Of a DNA stretch of 64,000 nt, positions 24,295 to 33,000 are shown in pieces. This stretch comes from Streptomyces luteolifulvus (GTDB taxonomy: Bacteria > Actinomycetota > Actinomycetes > Streptomycetales > Streptomycetaceae). Below the pieces are notes generated by a model. It saw only the letters and a list, made by a program, of their open reading frames with translations, made no database searches and was not told the DNA's origin. The translations under genes and the position numbers were made by a program. The stretch covers positions 1 through 64,000 of the forward strand of contig NZ_VZRB01000042.1 of assembly GCF_008806595.1 (NCBI RefSeq), given 5' to 3'. How positions within the stretch are numbered: position 1 is the first letter of the stretch; each line of letters starts with the position of its first letter.

Positions 24295-26682
24295 TCACTC
24301 CTCTTCGAGGAGACCGATCTCCGCCCAGATGGTCTTGCCGTCGGCGGTGTGCCGGCTGCCCCAGCGCTGGGTGAGCTGGGCGACCAGCAGCAGTCCGCGC
24401 CCGCCCTCGTCCCAGGTCTTGGCGCGGCGCAGATGCGGAGCCGTGTGGCTGGTGTCGGACACCTCGCAGATCAGGGTGGTCGCGTCATGGATGAGCCGCA
24501 GCCGGATGGGGTGCGCGCCGTACCGGATGGCGTTCGTGACCAGCTCGCTGACCACCAGCTCGGCGGTGAACGACGCCTCGCTCAGCCCCCAGGTGGCGAG
24601 CTGTTCGACGACCTGCTTGCGGATCGGGGCGACGAGTGCCGGGTCGGCCGGGATGTGCCAGGTCGCCACCTGTGACGGAGGCAGTCCCCGGGTACGGGCC
24701 AGCAGCAGCGCCACGTCGTCGGCCACCCCGCCCTGCGGGAGCAGGGCGTGCAGCACACGGTCGCAGGTCTCCTCCAACGAGTGGGAGGCGGCACCGAGGG
24801 CGTCGCAGAGCAGCGCGTGGCTGGCGTCGACGTCCCGGTCCCGGCTCTCGATCAGCCCGTCGGTGTACAGGGAGAGCAGGGTGCCCTCGGGCAGTTCGAG
24901 CTCGGCGGACTCGAAGGGCAGCCCGCCCAGGCCCAGCGGCGGCCCGCCGGGCAGATCGACCTGCTCCGGCCGCCCTCCCGGCCGGAGCATCACGGGCGGG
25001 GGATGCCCGGCCCGGGCCAGCGTGCACCGCCTGGACACCGGGTCGTACACGGCGTACAGACAAGTGGCGCCGACCTCGCCGGGCCTGCCCTCGTTGCCGG
25101 TCTCCACGGACAGCCGTACGACCAGGTCGTCGAGGTGGGTGAGCAGTTCGTCGGGGGCGAGGTCGATGTCGGCGAGGGTGCGCACGGCGGTGCGCAGCCG
25201 GCCCATGGTCGCCGAGGCCTGGACGCCGTGGCCGACGACGTCCCCGACGACCATCGCGACCCGCATCCCGGACAGGGGGATCACATCGAACCAGTCGCCG
25301 CCCACTCCGGCCTGCGCCGCCGGAAGATAGCGCGAGGCCGCCTCCACCGCGGCCGTGCGCGGCAGCGACCTGGGCAGCAGACTGCGCTGCAGGGCGAGGG
25401 CCGTCTCCCGCTCCCGGGAGTAGCGGCGGGCGTTGTCGATGCAGACGGCCGCCCGGGCCGTGACCTCCTCGGCCAGCAGCACGTCGTCCGGAGTGAAGGG
25501 GTCGGGGCGCCGGTACCGGGTGAGGACGGCCACCCCGAGGGTCAGTCCGCGGGCCTGGATCGGCACGGACATCGTGGAGTGGATGCCGTACTCCCCGACC
25601 CGTTCGGTGCGCGCCTTGTCCCAGGACAGCCAGTCGGCGAGGTCGTCGGTGGCCAATGACGCCACGATCGTGTGGCCCGCCAGCAGCGAGTCGGCCTGGG
25701 GCGACGAGGCGGGATAGACGTCCACGTGACCGGGCTCGACCACGGCCTCGTGGTGGCCGGGGGTGACGGACCGGTGGGCGGCCCGGCGGAGGCCGACCGG
25801 GGAGGTCAGGGGTCCGGTACGGGGCTCCCCGCCCGGTTCCGGAGGGTCCAGCAGATCGACGCTGACGAAGTCGGCGAGGGCGGGGACGCAGACGTCCGCG
25901 AGCTCCTGTGCCGTGGTGCCGACGTCGAGGGTGGTGCCGATGCGGACGCTCGCCTCGTTGACGATCTGGAGCCGCTCGCGCGCCCGGTACTGATCGGTGA
26001 AGTCATGGGCGGTGACGCACACGCCCCGCACCCGCCCCGCCGAGTCGGTGATCGGCGCCATACGGGCCAGCCAGGCGGCGGTACGGCCGTCGTCGCCGAT
26101 CGGCAGATACGTCCGTACGTCATGGCCCCGGCCCGTGGTGAGCACTCTCCGCAGATGCCGTTCGATGTCCGTGCTCTGCGGCCGGCCGCTCAGCTCGGGC
26201 ACCCGCAGCCCCCGCACTCGCTCCTCCGGCAGCCCGAGCAGCTCGGCCATGGCCTCGTTCATCCGGCGCAGCCGAAGCCGCTCGTCGTAGATGGCGAGGG
26301 CACAGGGGGACTGGACGAGCTGGGCCCTCTCCAGCGGGTCGTCGGGGGAGTGGGGGCCGTCGCCCTCCAGCGGAGTGACCAGGAACCAGTGGCCGGGGTT
26401 GCCGTCCTCGGGCGGTTTGCGGTGGGCGAGCAGCCATACGGACACCGTGCCACCGTCGGCGTGACGCAGGGTGAGGATGCCGTCCCAGCGGGGCCCCTCG
26501 GGAACGCCGTCCCCGTCCCATCCCTCGCCGGCCAGCAGGTGCGCGGCGGGACGGCCCACGACATCGGCGGCCGACCAGCCCAGCAGCCGCTCGGCCCCGG
26601 CGTTCCACTCGGCGAGAGTGCCGTCGTCCTCGATGACAGCCCGTGCCGTTGCGGCATCGTCGAACGGGTACACCGGGCTCAT
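24295..26682 (-). CDS. PAS-PAS-GAF-SpoIIE phosphatase-HATPase regulator
   Basis: A 795-residue protein. Two PAS domains (about 5-100 and 110-225), a GAF domain (about 235-400), a PP2C/SpoIIE phosphatase domain with VGGDWFDV, VGDVVGHG and the TDGLIE metal aspartate (about 430-645), and a C-terminal HATPase_c_2 anti-sigma kinase domain (about 660-795; SELVTNAIRYG). It can therefore both phosphorylate and dephosphorylate STAS-type partners in a partner-switching pathway. ATG 26682 has GGGAG nine bases upstream. Cytosolic; the PAS/GAF signals are unknown. Confidence 0.87.
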   Translation of the reverse strand: MSPVYPFDDAATARAVIEDDGTLAEWNAGAERLLGWSAADVVGRPAAHLLAGEGWDGDGVPEGPRWDGILTLRHADGGTVSVWLLAHRKPPEDGNPGHWFLVTPLEGDGPHSPDDPLERAQLVQSPCALAIYDERLRLRRMNEAMAELLGLPEERVRGLRVPELSGRPQSTDIERHLRRVLTTGRGHDVRTYLPIGDDGRTAAWLARMAPITDSAGRVRGVCVTAHDFTDQYRARERLQIVNEASVRIGTTLDVGTTAQELADVCVPALADFVSVDLLDPPEPGGEPRTGPLTSPVGLRRAAHRSVTPGHHEAVVEPGHVDVYPASSPQADSLLAGHTIVASLATDDLADWLSWDKARTERVGEYGIHSTMSVPIQARGLTLGVAVLTRYRRPDPFTPDDVLLAEEVTARAAVCIDNARRYSRERETALALQRSLLPRSLPRTAAVEAASRYLPAAQAGVGGDWFDVIPLSGMRVAMVVGDVVGHGVQASATMGRLRTAVRTLADIDLAPDELLTHLDDLVVRLSVETGNEGRPGEVGATCLYAVYDPVSRRCTLARAGHPPPVMLRPGGRPEQVDLPGGPPLGLGGLPFESAELELPEGTLLSLYTDGLIESRDRDVDASHALLCDALGAASHSLEETCDRVLHALLPQGGVADDVALLLARTRGLPPSQVATWHIPADPALVAPIRKQVVEQLATWGLSEASFTAELVVSELVTNAIRYGAHPIRLRLIHDATTLICEVSDTSHTAPHLRRAKTWDEGGRGLLLVAQLTQRWGSRHTADGKTIWAEIGLLEEE

Positions 26683-26906
26683 CGTCGCCACTCCCATGCG
26701 CGCACGCACCGTGAACAGGTGCGTCACTCCGGTGCCAGCCTAGTGCGTGGCACTGTGGCGCGGACGGTGAACCCCCGGGGCGCGGGGCCCGGCGCCGGAC
26801 CCGGGGCCAAGGGGGAAATCGCCCTGCGCAGTGCCCACTTGGTGAGGCCCGAAGGCCGTGCGCACGACCAGGTGATCCGACTCCTCGGTACCGTCGAAGA
26901 TCGCAC

Positions 26907-26946
26907 TTGACCTGGGGATATTTACGAGTAAGTACCCGCGCGGTAC
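26907..26946 (+). promoter_or_regulatory. Promoter and dyad before the RHH/Fic-like pair
   Basis: TTGACC (26907-26912) and TAAGTA (26929-26934) are separated by 16 bp and look like a housekeeping promoter. GTACC and GGTAC (26932-26946) form a dyad around CGCGC overlapping the -10, a fitting place for autorepression by the RHH antitoxin. Confidence 0.5.
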
Positions 26947-26956
26947 CGTGAGGAAC

Positions 26957-27202
26957 ATGCCAGCTCTCAACGTGGAGTTCAGCGACCGCGAGCTAGAGGA
27001 CCTGCGGCAGATCGCCAAGGAGCGCGGTACCTCGATGAAGGCCCTCGTACGTGAGGCGGCCGCGGCCGACATAGCCCGGCACCGGGCCCTTCAGGAGGGC
27101 GCTGAGGCGTTCCGCCGCTTCTTCTCGTCCCACGCCGACGAGTTCGCTGCCGCCTTCCCCGACGACGAACCGCCGGCCAAGGGCGAGGGGCGGGCCGCCT
27201 GA
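26957..27202 (+). CDS. Ribbon-helix-helix antitoxin-like protein
   Basis: An 81-residue protein with an N-terminal RHH fold (MPALNVEFSDRELEDLRQIA; GTSMKALVREAAAADIARH). The C-terminal part (about 45-81) is the usual toxin-binding tail. ATG 26957 is chosen to match the family N-terminus; GTG 26948 is an alternative. It stops three bases before the Fic-like gene, the standard antitoxin-first order. Confidence 0.8.
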   Translation: MPALNVEFSDRELEDLRQIAKERGTSMKALVREAAAADIARHRALQEGAEAFRRFFSSHADEFAAAFPDDEPPAKGEGRAA

Positions 27203-27205
27203 CCG

Positions 27206-27583
27206 ATGGCACCCGTCATCCATATCGACGTGCCCTGGCTGCTCCAGCGTCATGAGGAAGTCCTGCCGGACCAGCCCACGATCAACGACTTCTCGGCGCT
27301 GGTGGCCGCCGTCGCCCGGCACCGTGTCGACCCGCCCCGGCTCGGCGTGGACTCCGACCCGGCCTGGCGGGCCGCGGCCCTGCTGCACACGCTCACGCTG
27401 CTCAAGCCCCTGCCCTCCGCGAACGCCCGCTTCGCGTGCGCGACCGCCGTGGCCTACATGTTCGTCAGCGGCGCCGGTATCGACCCGCCCTACGGTGCGC
27501 TCGTCGACCTGGCCCGCGACCTGATCTCCGGCAAGTCGGACATCTACGGGGCCGCCGACCGGCTGCGTTCCTGGCAGATCTGA
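27206..27583 (+). CDS. Fic/Doc-like toxin with degenerate active site
   Basis: A 125-residue protein of the Doc-like group. In the place of the Fic motif HPFxDGNKR it has KPLPSANAR (about residues 69-77): the catalytic His is Lys and the Gly is Ala, while the Asn and last Arg remain. So phosphate or nucleotide transfer by the usual mechanism is unlikely. The pairing with an RHH gene still marks a toxin-antitoxin-type operon. It may have lost activity or act by binding. Confidence 0.75.
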   Translation: MAPVIHIDVPWLLQRHEEVLPDQPTINDFSALVAAVARHRVDPPRLGVDSDPAWRAAALLHTLTLLKPLPSANARFACATAVAYMFVSGAGIDPPYGALVDLARDLISGKSDIYGAADRLRSWQI

Positions 27584-27590
27584 GATCCGC

Positions 27591-27609
27591 CGGGGCGGCT
27601 GCCGCCCCG
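27591..27609 (+). terminator. Terminator of the RHH/Fic-like operon
   Basis: CGGGGCGG (27591-27598) pairs with CCGCCCCG (27602-27609) over a three-base loop, eight bases after the stop. Confidence 0.7.
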
Positions 27610-28024
27610 CCCCCGGGGCCGCCGACCGAGGGCGGGATGATCGGGGTCGGCGGCCCGTTGCGCGCGGGAGAGCCGCCGTCCCGCGCGTGGCCTCCGAGAA
27701 GGGCCGGTTCCAGTGGACTACTGCCTGCCGCGCGCCGGGAGCGTGCGTGGCGCTCCGGCGCGTGCGTGTGTTTCACACGGGGCGCATGGAAAGTCGAAAG
27801 TCCATACGGGTGGCGTGAGTTGTCGCCGCACCTGACTTTCTTTCAATGGGGCTGATGTTGCTCAAGTGCCTTGTTGGCCGTCAGTCCCCTGTGCAAGGGT
27901 GAACTCACCCGTGCGGGGGGTAACAGCCGGGTCGCATTCGTCCCGTGGGGAACCGGGCCGAAGGGGCGTTGGTGAAATTCGTGCTCCCTGCGTATCCCAT
28001 GCGTGTGGGAAAGGAATCCGTTCA
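27610..28024 (+). promoter_or_regulatory. Leader region of second sigma-lectin fusion, with shared element
   Basis: No gene supported. The region holds the element CTTGTT-N12-CCTGTGCAA-G-GGTG at 27870-27901, the counterpart of 21579-21610. AAAGGAAT shortly before GTG 28025 is the likely ribosome-binding site. Confidence 0.55.
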
Positions 28025-29650
28025 GTGCCCACCCCCCACCCCCCTCACCCTCCTTACTCTCCGCAGGGAGGGGTTCCCGGAGAATCCGACGAGAACCTCG
28101 CCGCCCGGCTGAGAGGCCGCGCTGAGGGCGAGGCCGCTCATTCCGTCGCTCTGCTGATGGCCCGCCACTGGCAGCCGGTCCACGCCTACGCGGTCGTCTC
28201 CCTCACCGCCCCGGCGAGCCTTGCCTCCATGGTCACCGCGGCCGCCTTCCACCAGGTCCTCGCCCGCCTGGCGCTCGGGGAACCGGCCCTCGCGCTGCGT
28301 CCCCGTCTCCTGGTGGCCGTGCGGGACACGATCGCGGAGTGGTCCGCCCGGGAGCGAACAGCCGAGGTTCTGCCGGGTATGGAGAAACCGGCGCGCGGCC
28401 GCGGTGTGCGCTCGGCCGTGTCTCCGACGCCCGAAAATCGCAGGCTGGCCGAACGGTCATTTCAGTCGCTTCCCGGACTTGCCCGGTGTCTGCTCTGGCA
28501 CACCGAGGTCGAGGTGGAACCGCTCGCCGTCCCCGCCGCCCTTGTGGGCATGCAGACCGACACCGCCTCGGTCACACTCGAACAAGCGCGTGAGAAATTC
28601 CGCGAAGGTTGTGTACATGCCCACCGGGAACTCGCACCGACCAAGGATTGCCGCTTCTACAACCGTCTCCTCGACATCCCCATTCGCCGGGGCGGGGCCC
28701 TGTTGCCCGATGTGCAACAGCATCTCGACAAGTGCCCCTACTGCCGATATGCCGCCGAACAACTGAGCCATTTCGAGGGCGGACTCGGCGAGCTGATCGC
28801 CGAGGCGGTGCTCGGCGAGAGCGCCGGCCCCTATCTCGACGCACGCCGAAACCGTCCCCAGGAGGGGCTGCGTACGCGCCACTCCGCACGCCACGGCCAC
28901 GGCCGGGGACGCCGTCGCCTCGCGCCGAGGGGGCCCCTGCCCGGCCGTACGATCCCGCCGGCCCTGCGGTCCTCGCGGGCGCTGCTCACCGGGGCCGGCC
29001 TGGCCTCCGCCGGGCTGCTCGCGACCGTGCTCGTCGCCGGCCTGCTGTCACCCGGCGACGGCGCCGACCCGGCCGTCTCCACCAGCACGACCGGTGGCAG
29101 CGGCTCCCCGCTCCCGCCTGCCGTGTCCTCCGCACCGCCGGGCACCGCCCAACTCCCCACCGCGCCCGGGCGGACCAGGCTCCGCAACGCCGCCGCCGAC
29201 CTGTGCCTCGACATCCGCGGCACGGTCGAGTCCGGCGCCGGAACCGAGCTCGCGGCCTGTTCGTCGGCCGCGACCCAGCAGTGGGCGTACGAGTCCGGCG
29301 GACTGCTGCGCAGCGCGGCCGACCCCGATCTGTGCCTGGACTCGTACCGCGACGCCGGCGTGGTGGTCCTCGGCGGATGCGCCTCCCCGAAGTCGAAGCG
29401 GGCGGACCAGGTGCGCTACGACCTCACCGTGCAGGCCGAGTTGCTGCCCCGCTGGCAGGACCAGCTCGCGCTCACCTCCACCAACCGTTCCCCAGGTGCT
29501 GACATCGTCGTCAAGGTCCGCGACGGCTCACGAGACCAGCGCTGGCTGACCGACTCCGTGCCGGCCAGCCCGAGCGCCCTGTCGGACGAGGAGACGGACA
29601 CACCGCCCGCCCGCACGATCGACCTCACCGAACGGGCCGGGCGGACCTAG
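28025..29650 (+). CDS. Fused ECF-sigma-like / ZAS anti-sigma / TM / ricin-lectin protein (paralog 2)
   Basis: A 541-residue paralog of the protein encoded at 21726-23528. Sigma region 2-like 45-108 (ARHWQPVHAYAVV), region 4-like 140-200 (RSFQSLPGLARCLLWHTEVE), ZAS motif H233-x3-C237-x2-C240, basic stretch 281-317, membrane helix 318-341, ricin-type domain about 385-515 with paired cysteines (DLCLD, LAAC). The tail is shorter than in paralog 1. The two share many blocks, for example RCLLWH, GGLLRSxADP and the ZAS region. GTG 28025 is the likely start. Same proposed role: a membrane-tethered sigma switch with an external sugar-binding head. Confidence 0.8.
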   Translation: MPTPHPPHPPYSPQGGVPGESDENLAARLRGRAEGEAAHSVALLMARHWQPVHAYAVVSLTAPASLASMVTAAAFHQVLARLALGEPALALRPRLLVAVRDTIAEWSARERTAEVLPGMEKPARGRGVRSAVSPTPENRRLAERSFQSLPGLARCLLWHTEVEVEPLAVPAALVGMQTDTASVTLEQAREKFREGCVHAHRELAPTKDCRFYNRLLDIPIRRGGALLPDVQQHLDKCPYCRYAAEQLSHFEGGLGELIAEAVLGESAGPYLDARRNRPQEGLRTRHSARHGHGRGRRRLAPRGPLPGRTIPPALRSSRALLTGAGLASAGLLATVLVAGLLSPGDGADPAVSTSTTGGSGSPLPPAVSSAPPGTAQLPTAPGRTRLRNAAADLCLDIRGTVESGAGTELAACSSAATQQWAYESGGLLRSAADPDLCLDSYRDAGVVVLGGCASPKSKRADQVRYDLTVQAELLPRWQDQLALTSTNRSPGADIVVKVRDGSRDQRWLTDSVPASPSALSDEETDTPPARTIDLTERAGRT

Positions 29651-29667
29651 ACGAAAGACCGGCATCA

Positions 29668-30840
29668 TCACCCGGAGGATTCCTCGACGAGGTCGGTCGC
29701 GCTGACGGTGGCCGGGGTGGCGTGGCCGGACAGGGCGAGGGTGAGGTCGAGTTCGGCGAGCAGGCAGCGGATCACATGCTCGACGCCCGCTTGCCCGTCG
29801 AGGCCGAGGCCGTACACGTAGGGGCGTCCGACGAGCACCGCCCGCGCCCCCAGCGCGAGCGCCTTGAAGACGTCGTCCCCGGTGCGTACGCCGCTGTCGA
29901 ACAGGACCGTCAGCCGGTCACCGACGGCCTCGGCCACCCGGGGGAGCGCGTCGGCCGCCGCGACCGCACCGGCCACCTGGCGGCCGCCATGGTTGGACAC
30001 CACCACCCCGTCCATCCCGGCGTCGGCGGCGAGGCGGGCGTCGTCCGGGTGCAGGACGCCCTTCACCACGATCGGGCCGTCCCAGTTCTCCCGCAGGAAC
30101 GCCAGGTCCGGCCAGGTCTTGGCGGGGTCGGCGAACATGCCGACGAAGTGCATCACGGCCGCGTCGGGATCCTCGTGCACGGGCTTGGCCAGGCCCGCCC
30201 GGAAGGCAGGATCGGAGAAGTAGTTGGCGGTCCCCACACCGTGCAGGAACGGCAGATACGCCTGGTCGAGGTCGCGCGGCCGCCAGGACAGCAGCGGTGT
30301 GTCCAGCGTGACGACCAAAACGGTGAACCCGGCCGCCCTCGCCCGGCCCAGGAAACTCCGGGCCACTTCGGGGTCCTTGGGCCAGTACAGCTGGAACCAG
30401 CGCTCGGCGTCCCCCATCGCCTCGGCGACCTGCTCCATGGGCGTACTGGACGCGGACGACAGGATGTACGGCACGCCCTGCGCCGCCGCGGCCCGTGCGG
30501 CGGCCGGCTCGGCGTCCGGATGCATGAGGGACAGCACGCCGACCGGCGCCAGCGCCAGCGGGGCGGGCAGGGCGCGGCCCAGCACCTCGACCGACAGATC
30601 GCGTGCGTGGACGTCCCGCAGCATGCGCGGCACGATCCGCCGGCGCTCCAGGGCGGCCCGGTTGGCGCGGGCCGTACCGCCGTCGCCCGCGCTGCCCGCC
30701 ACATAGCCGACCGGGCCGGGTCCGAGCCGCTGCGCGGTCAGCTCTTCCAGCCGGGTCAGGTCGGTGGGCAGCCGGGGGACCGTGCCCGTCATCCCGTTCA
30801 GATAGATCTCGTACTGGAAGTCCGCCCAGTGCTTGCCCAT
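29668..30840 (-). CDS. FMN-dependent alpha-hydroxy-acid oxidase (lactate 2-monooxygenase-like)
   Basis: A 390-residue TIM-barrel flavoenzyme. Blocks SSASSTPMEQVAEA, the lysine in IVVKGVLHPDDA, SNHGGRQ with the catalytic His/Arg pair, and the phosphate-binding GARAVLVGRPYVYGL are all intact. The N-terminus (ADFQYEIYLNGMTG) matches lactate 2-monooxygenases, which convert L-lactate to acetate and CO2. Cytosolic, apparently monocistronic. Confidence 0.87.
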   Translation of the reverse strand: MGKHWADFQYEIYLNGMTGTVPRLPTDLTRLEELTAQRLGPGPVGYVAGSAGDGGTARANRAALERRRIVPRMLRDVHARDLSVEVLGRALPAPLALAPVGVLSLMHPDAEPAAARAAAAQGVPYILSSASSTPMEQVAEAMGDAERWFQLYWPKDPEVARSFLGRARAAGFTVLVVTLDTPLLSWRPRDLDQAYLPFLHGVGTANYFSDPAFRAGLAKPVHEDPDAAVMHFVGMFADPAKTWPDLAFLRENWDGPIVVKGVLHPDDARLAADAGMDGVVVSNHGGRQVAGAVAAADALPRVAEAVGDRLTVLFDSGVRTGDDVFKALALGARAVLVGRPYVYGLGLDGQAGVEHVIRCLLAELDLTLALSGHATPATVSATDLVEESSG

Positions 30841-30938
30841 GGGTGTGTCCGCCTCTCGTCGCTGAGAACGCGCTGCAGCCCGACCATACTGGCGAGTACG
30901 CGCGGGTCTCGGCAGCCCCGGGGACGGAGACCCGGGAA

Positions 30939-31634
30939 TCAGGTTCTGGCGACCGACTCGTGGAGTGTCCGGGCCAGTTCACGCGGCTGGGAGAACATCG
31001 GCCAGTGGCCGGTGTCCATCGTGACCAGCTCCCACCGCTCGCCCTTGAGGAGCTGGGCCGCCGCCCCCGAGGGCTCGTCGCCGTCCAGAAGGCACTTGAT
31101 GTACGTCGCCGGAAGCTCGCCGAGCCTGCGCGCCACGATCGCCGGTTCGGTCAGCGAGGCGCCGGGGTGCGGGGTGGACCCGTCGACGATCCGGGCGATC
31201 TGTTCGTCCGTCAGCCCCTGGCCGGCGTAGCCGTCCGCGGACAGCGGCGGCCAGAAGCCGTCGTTCTCGTCCATCGACCGTCTGACCTGGTCGCTCGGCC
31301 AGCCCGCGAGGAACGACTCACCGTCCACCGGTACGCCGGCGTCCACGAACACCACGCGGGTGAGCCGGTCGCCGATCCGCTCGGCGGCCTGTCCGACCGG
31401 GATGCCGGAGTAACTGTGGCCGACCAGGACGACGTCCCGCAGATCCAGCCGCTCGACCTCGTCGACGATGTCCTGCACATGCGTCTGCTGCCCGGCGGGC
31501 ACCCCCTGCTTCTCGGCCAGGCCGGACAACGTGAGCGGATGGACGTCGTGCCCGGCCGTGCGCAGCTCGGCCGCCACCTCGTCCCATGCCCAAGCTCCCA
31601 GCCACGCCCCTGCCACGAGTACGAATCGAGTCAT
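30939..31634 (-). CDS. Alpha/beta hydrolase
   Basis: A 231-residue alpha/beta-hydrolase. Nucleophile elbow GHSYSG near 72-77, oxyanion region FVLVAGAWLGAW at the N-terminus, and a C-terminal DTGHWPMFSQP with the catalytic histidine. Close to the plant-esterase-like/salicylate-esterase group common in Streptomyces. Substrate unknown. Confidence 0.86.
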   Translation of the reverse strand: MTRFVLVAGAWLGAWAWDEVAAELRTAGHDVHPLTLSGLAEKQGVPAGQQTHVQDIVDEVERLDLRDVVLVGHSYSGIPVGQAAERIGDRLTRVVFVDAGVPVDGESFLAGWPSDQVRRSMDENDGFWPPLSADGYAGQGLTDEQIARIVDGSTPHPGASLTEPAIVARRLGELPATYIKCLLDGDEPSGAAAQLLKGERWELVTMDTGHWPMFSQPRELARTLHESVART

Positions 31635-31676
31635 GCCCGCAACGTAGCGGAGGGGACTGACAGTCCGGGGTCGTCG

Positions 31677-32243
31677 TCATTCCTGCCCAGGGTTCTCCTC
31701 GTCCGACGGCGCCTGCTCCGTCTCGGTGTCGGGTCCCTGCGCCCGTACGCGCTGGACGTGTTCCAGTGAGTCCCGCAGTTCGGTGAGCCAGTCGTCGGTA
31801 TGCCGCTGGACCAGGCGGACACACCAGGCGAGGGCGTCGCTGCGGCTGCGGGCGACCCCGCCCGCGATGAGGGTGTCGAGGACCTGGCGCTCGGGCTGGC
31901 GCAGCCGGGTCATGACGGGCGCGGCCACATGGGTGAACAGCGCGCGCTGCCCGCCGCACTCCACGCCCCAGGAGACCTTCCGGCCGAACCGGTGCTCGGC
32001 CTCGCGGGCCACCGCGATCCGGGCCTCCCGGGTGCGTTCCCGGAACTCCTGGACCCGGCCCTGCACCGCGGCCTCCCGCTCGGCGGCCGTGGCGTCCTCG
32101 GCCAGCCGGGGTTCGGGGATGCGGCCGATCACGGTGATCTCCTCGCGGTCGACCGTGACCTCGGTCAGGGACTCGAAGAGGTCGTCGGGCAGTCGGCCGG
32201 CGAACCAGCCGCGCAGCTTCTCTCGTTGCTCTGTAGTAATCAT
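31677..32243 (-). CDS. Putative DNA-binding protein, autoregulated
   Basis: A 188-residue, highly charged, helix-rich protein of a type I associate with Streptomyces but cannot name. The C-terminal part (RSRSDALAWCVRLVQRHTDDW) could form a ribbon-helix-helix-like segment. The chosen start MITTEQREKLRGWFAGRLPD at 32243 has no ribosome-binding site, and a dyad abuts the ATG, so it may be leaderless. An in-frame extension to 32435 is low-quality. The operator placement suggests it represses itself. Confidence 0.6.
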   Translation of the reverse strand: MITTEQREKLRGWFAGRLPDDLFESLTEVTVDREEITVIGRIPEPRLAEDATAAEREAAVQGRVQEFRERTREARIAVAREAEHRFGRKVSWGVECGGQRALFTHVAAPVMTRLRQPERQVLDTLIAGGVARSRSDALAWCVRLVQRHTDDWLTELRDSLEHVQRVRAQGPDTETEQAPSDEENPGQE

Positions 32244-32257
32244 GTAATCACGATTAC
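32236..32257. promoter_or_regulatory. GTAATC dyad at the start codon of 31677-32243
   Basis: GTAATC (32244-32249) and GATTAC (32252-32257) form a dyad with a 2-bp spacer, and a third copy of GTAATC lies at 32236-32241 inside the first codons. A small repressor bound here would block the gene's own start. Confidence 0.55.
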
Positions 32258-32565
32258 TCGGCTCGAACATGAACACAAGGGGTCGCAGAGGAGTCCGCTC
32301 ATGGCAGAAGCGGAATGTTTCAGGACTATTAACGAGGAGGGGCGAATCAGCCATTTGGCCGGTTGGACCGATCAAGAACCGCCAGGTTTCGGGGTTGGAG
32401 CGTTCGGAGTCCGTAACTTCACGCCACTGATTCAATACGCAAGGTTACTGAAACCCACGGGGTCGATGTGTGTTTCGGCGGCGGACTCGGCAGACTCGCG
32501 GTCGCCGCTCCCGGGCACAACCCGGCCGGACGCGGCACACCTCGATCAGCGGAAGGATGCACACA
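32258..32565. other. Intergenic region upstream of SSI gene
   Basis: Less GC-rich than its surroundings and without a supported gene. It holds TGGCCGGTTG (32356-32365), nine of ten matches to the AdpA consensus TGGCSNGWWY; SSI-type inhibitor genes belong to the AdpA regulon in other Streptomyces. GGAAGG just before 32557 is the SSI ribosome-binding site. Confidence 0.4.
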
Positions 32566-33000
32566 ATGCGGAACACCGCGCGCTGGGCAGCGACCCTCGG
32601 CCTCACGGCCGCCACCATCTGCGGACCCCTCACCGGGGCCACCCTCGCCGCCCCCGCCGCCGCACCGGCTTCGCTCTACGCCCCGTCGGCCCTGGTGCTC
32701 ACCACGGGCCACGGCGAGAGCGCGGCCCTCACCACCCCCGAACGGGCGGTCACCCTGAGCTGCGCGCCCACGGCCTCCGGCACCCACCCTGCCCCGGCCC
32801 AGGCCTGCGCCGAACTGCGGCTTGCCGACGGGGACTTCAATGCCCTGGACGTCAGGGACGACGTGATGTGCACCAAGGAGTACAACCCCGTGGTCGTCAC
32901 CGTGGACGGTGTCTGGCGGGGCCAGCGTGTCTCCTATGAGCGCACCTTCGCCAACGAGTGCGTGAAGACCTCCTTCGGAGTGAGCGTCTTCGCGTTCTGA
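32566..33000 (+). CDS. Secreted subtilisin inhibitor (SSI family), Lys at P1
   Basis: A 144-residue exported protein. Signal peptide ends around ATLAAPAAA; the mature SSI domain follows with four conserved cysteines (66, 81, 102, 132) and the family ending SVFAF. The reactive loop reads MCTKEYNP where classical SSI has MCPMVYDP, so P1 is Lys104 and P1' Glu105. This predicts inhibition of trypsin-like as well as subtilisin-like proteases. ATG 32566 fits GGAAGG; an ATG three codons earlier is possible. Confidence 0.88.
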   Translation: MRNTARWAATLGLTAATICGPLTGATLAAPAAAPASLYAPSALVLTTGHGESAALTTPERAVTLSCAPTASGTHPAPAQACAELRLADGDFNALDVRDDVMCTKEYNPVVVTVDGVWRGQRVSYERTFANECVKTSFGVSVFAF

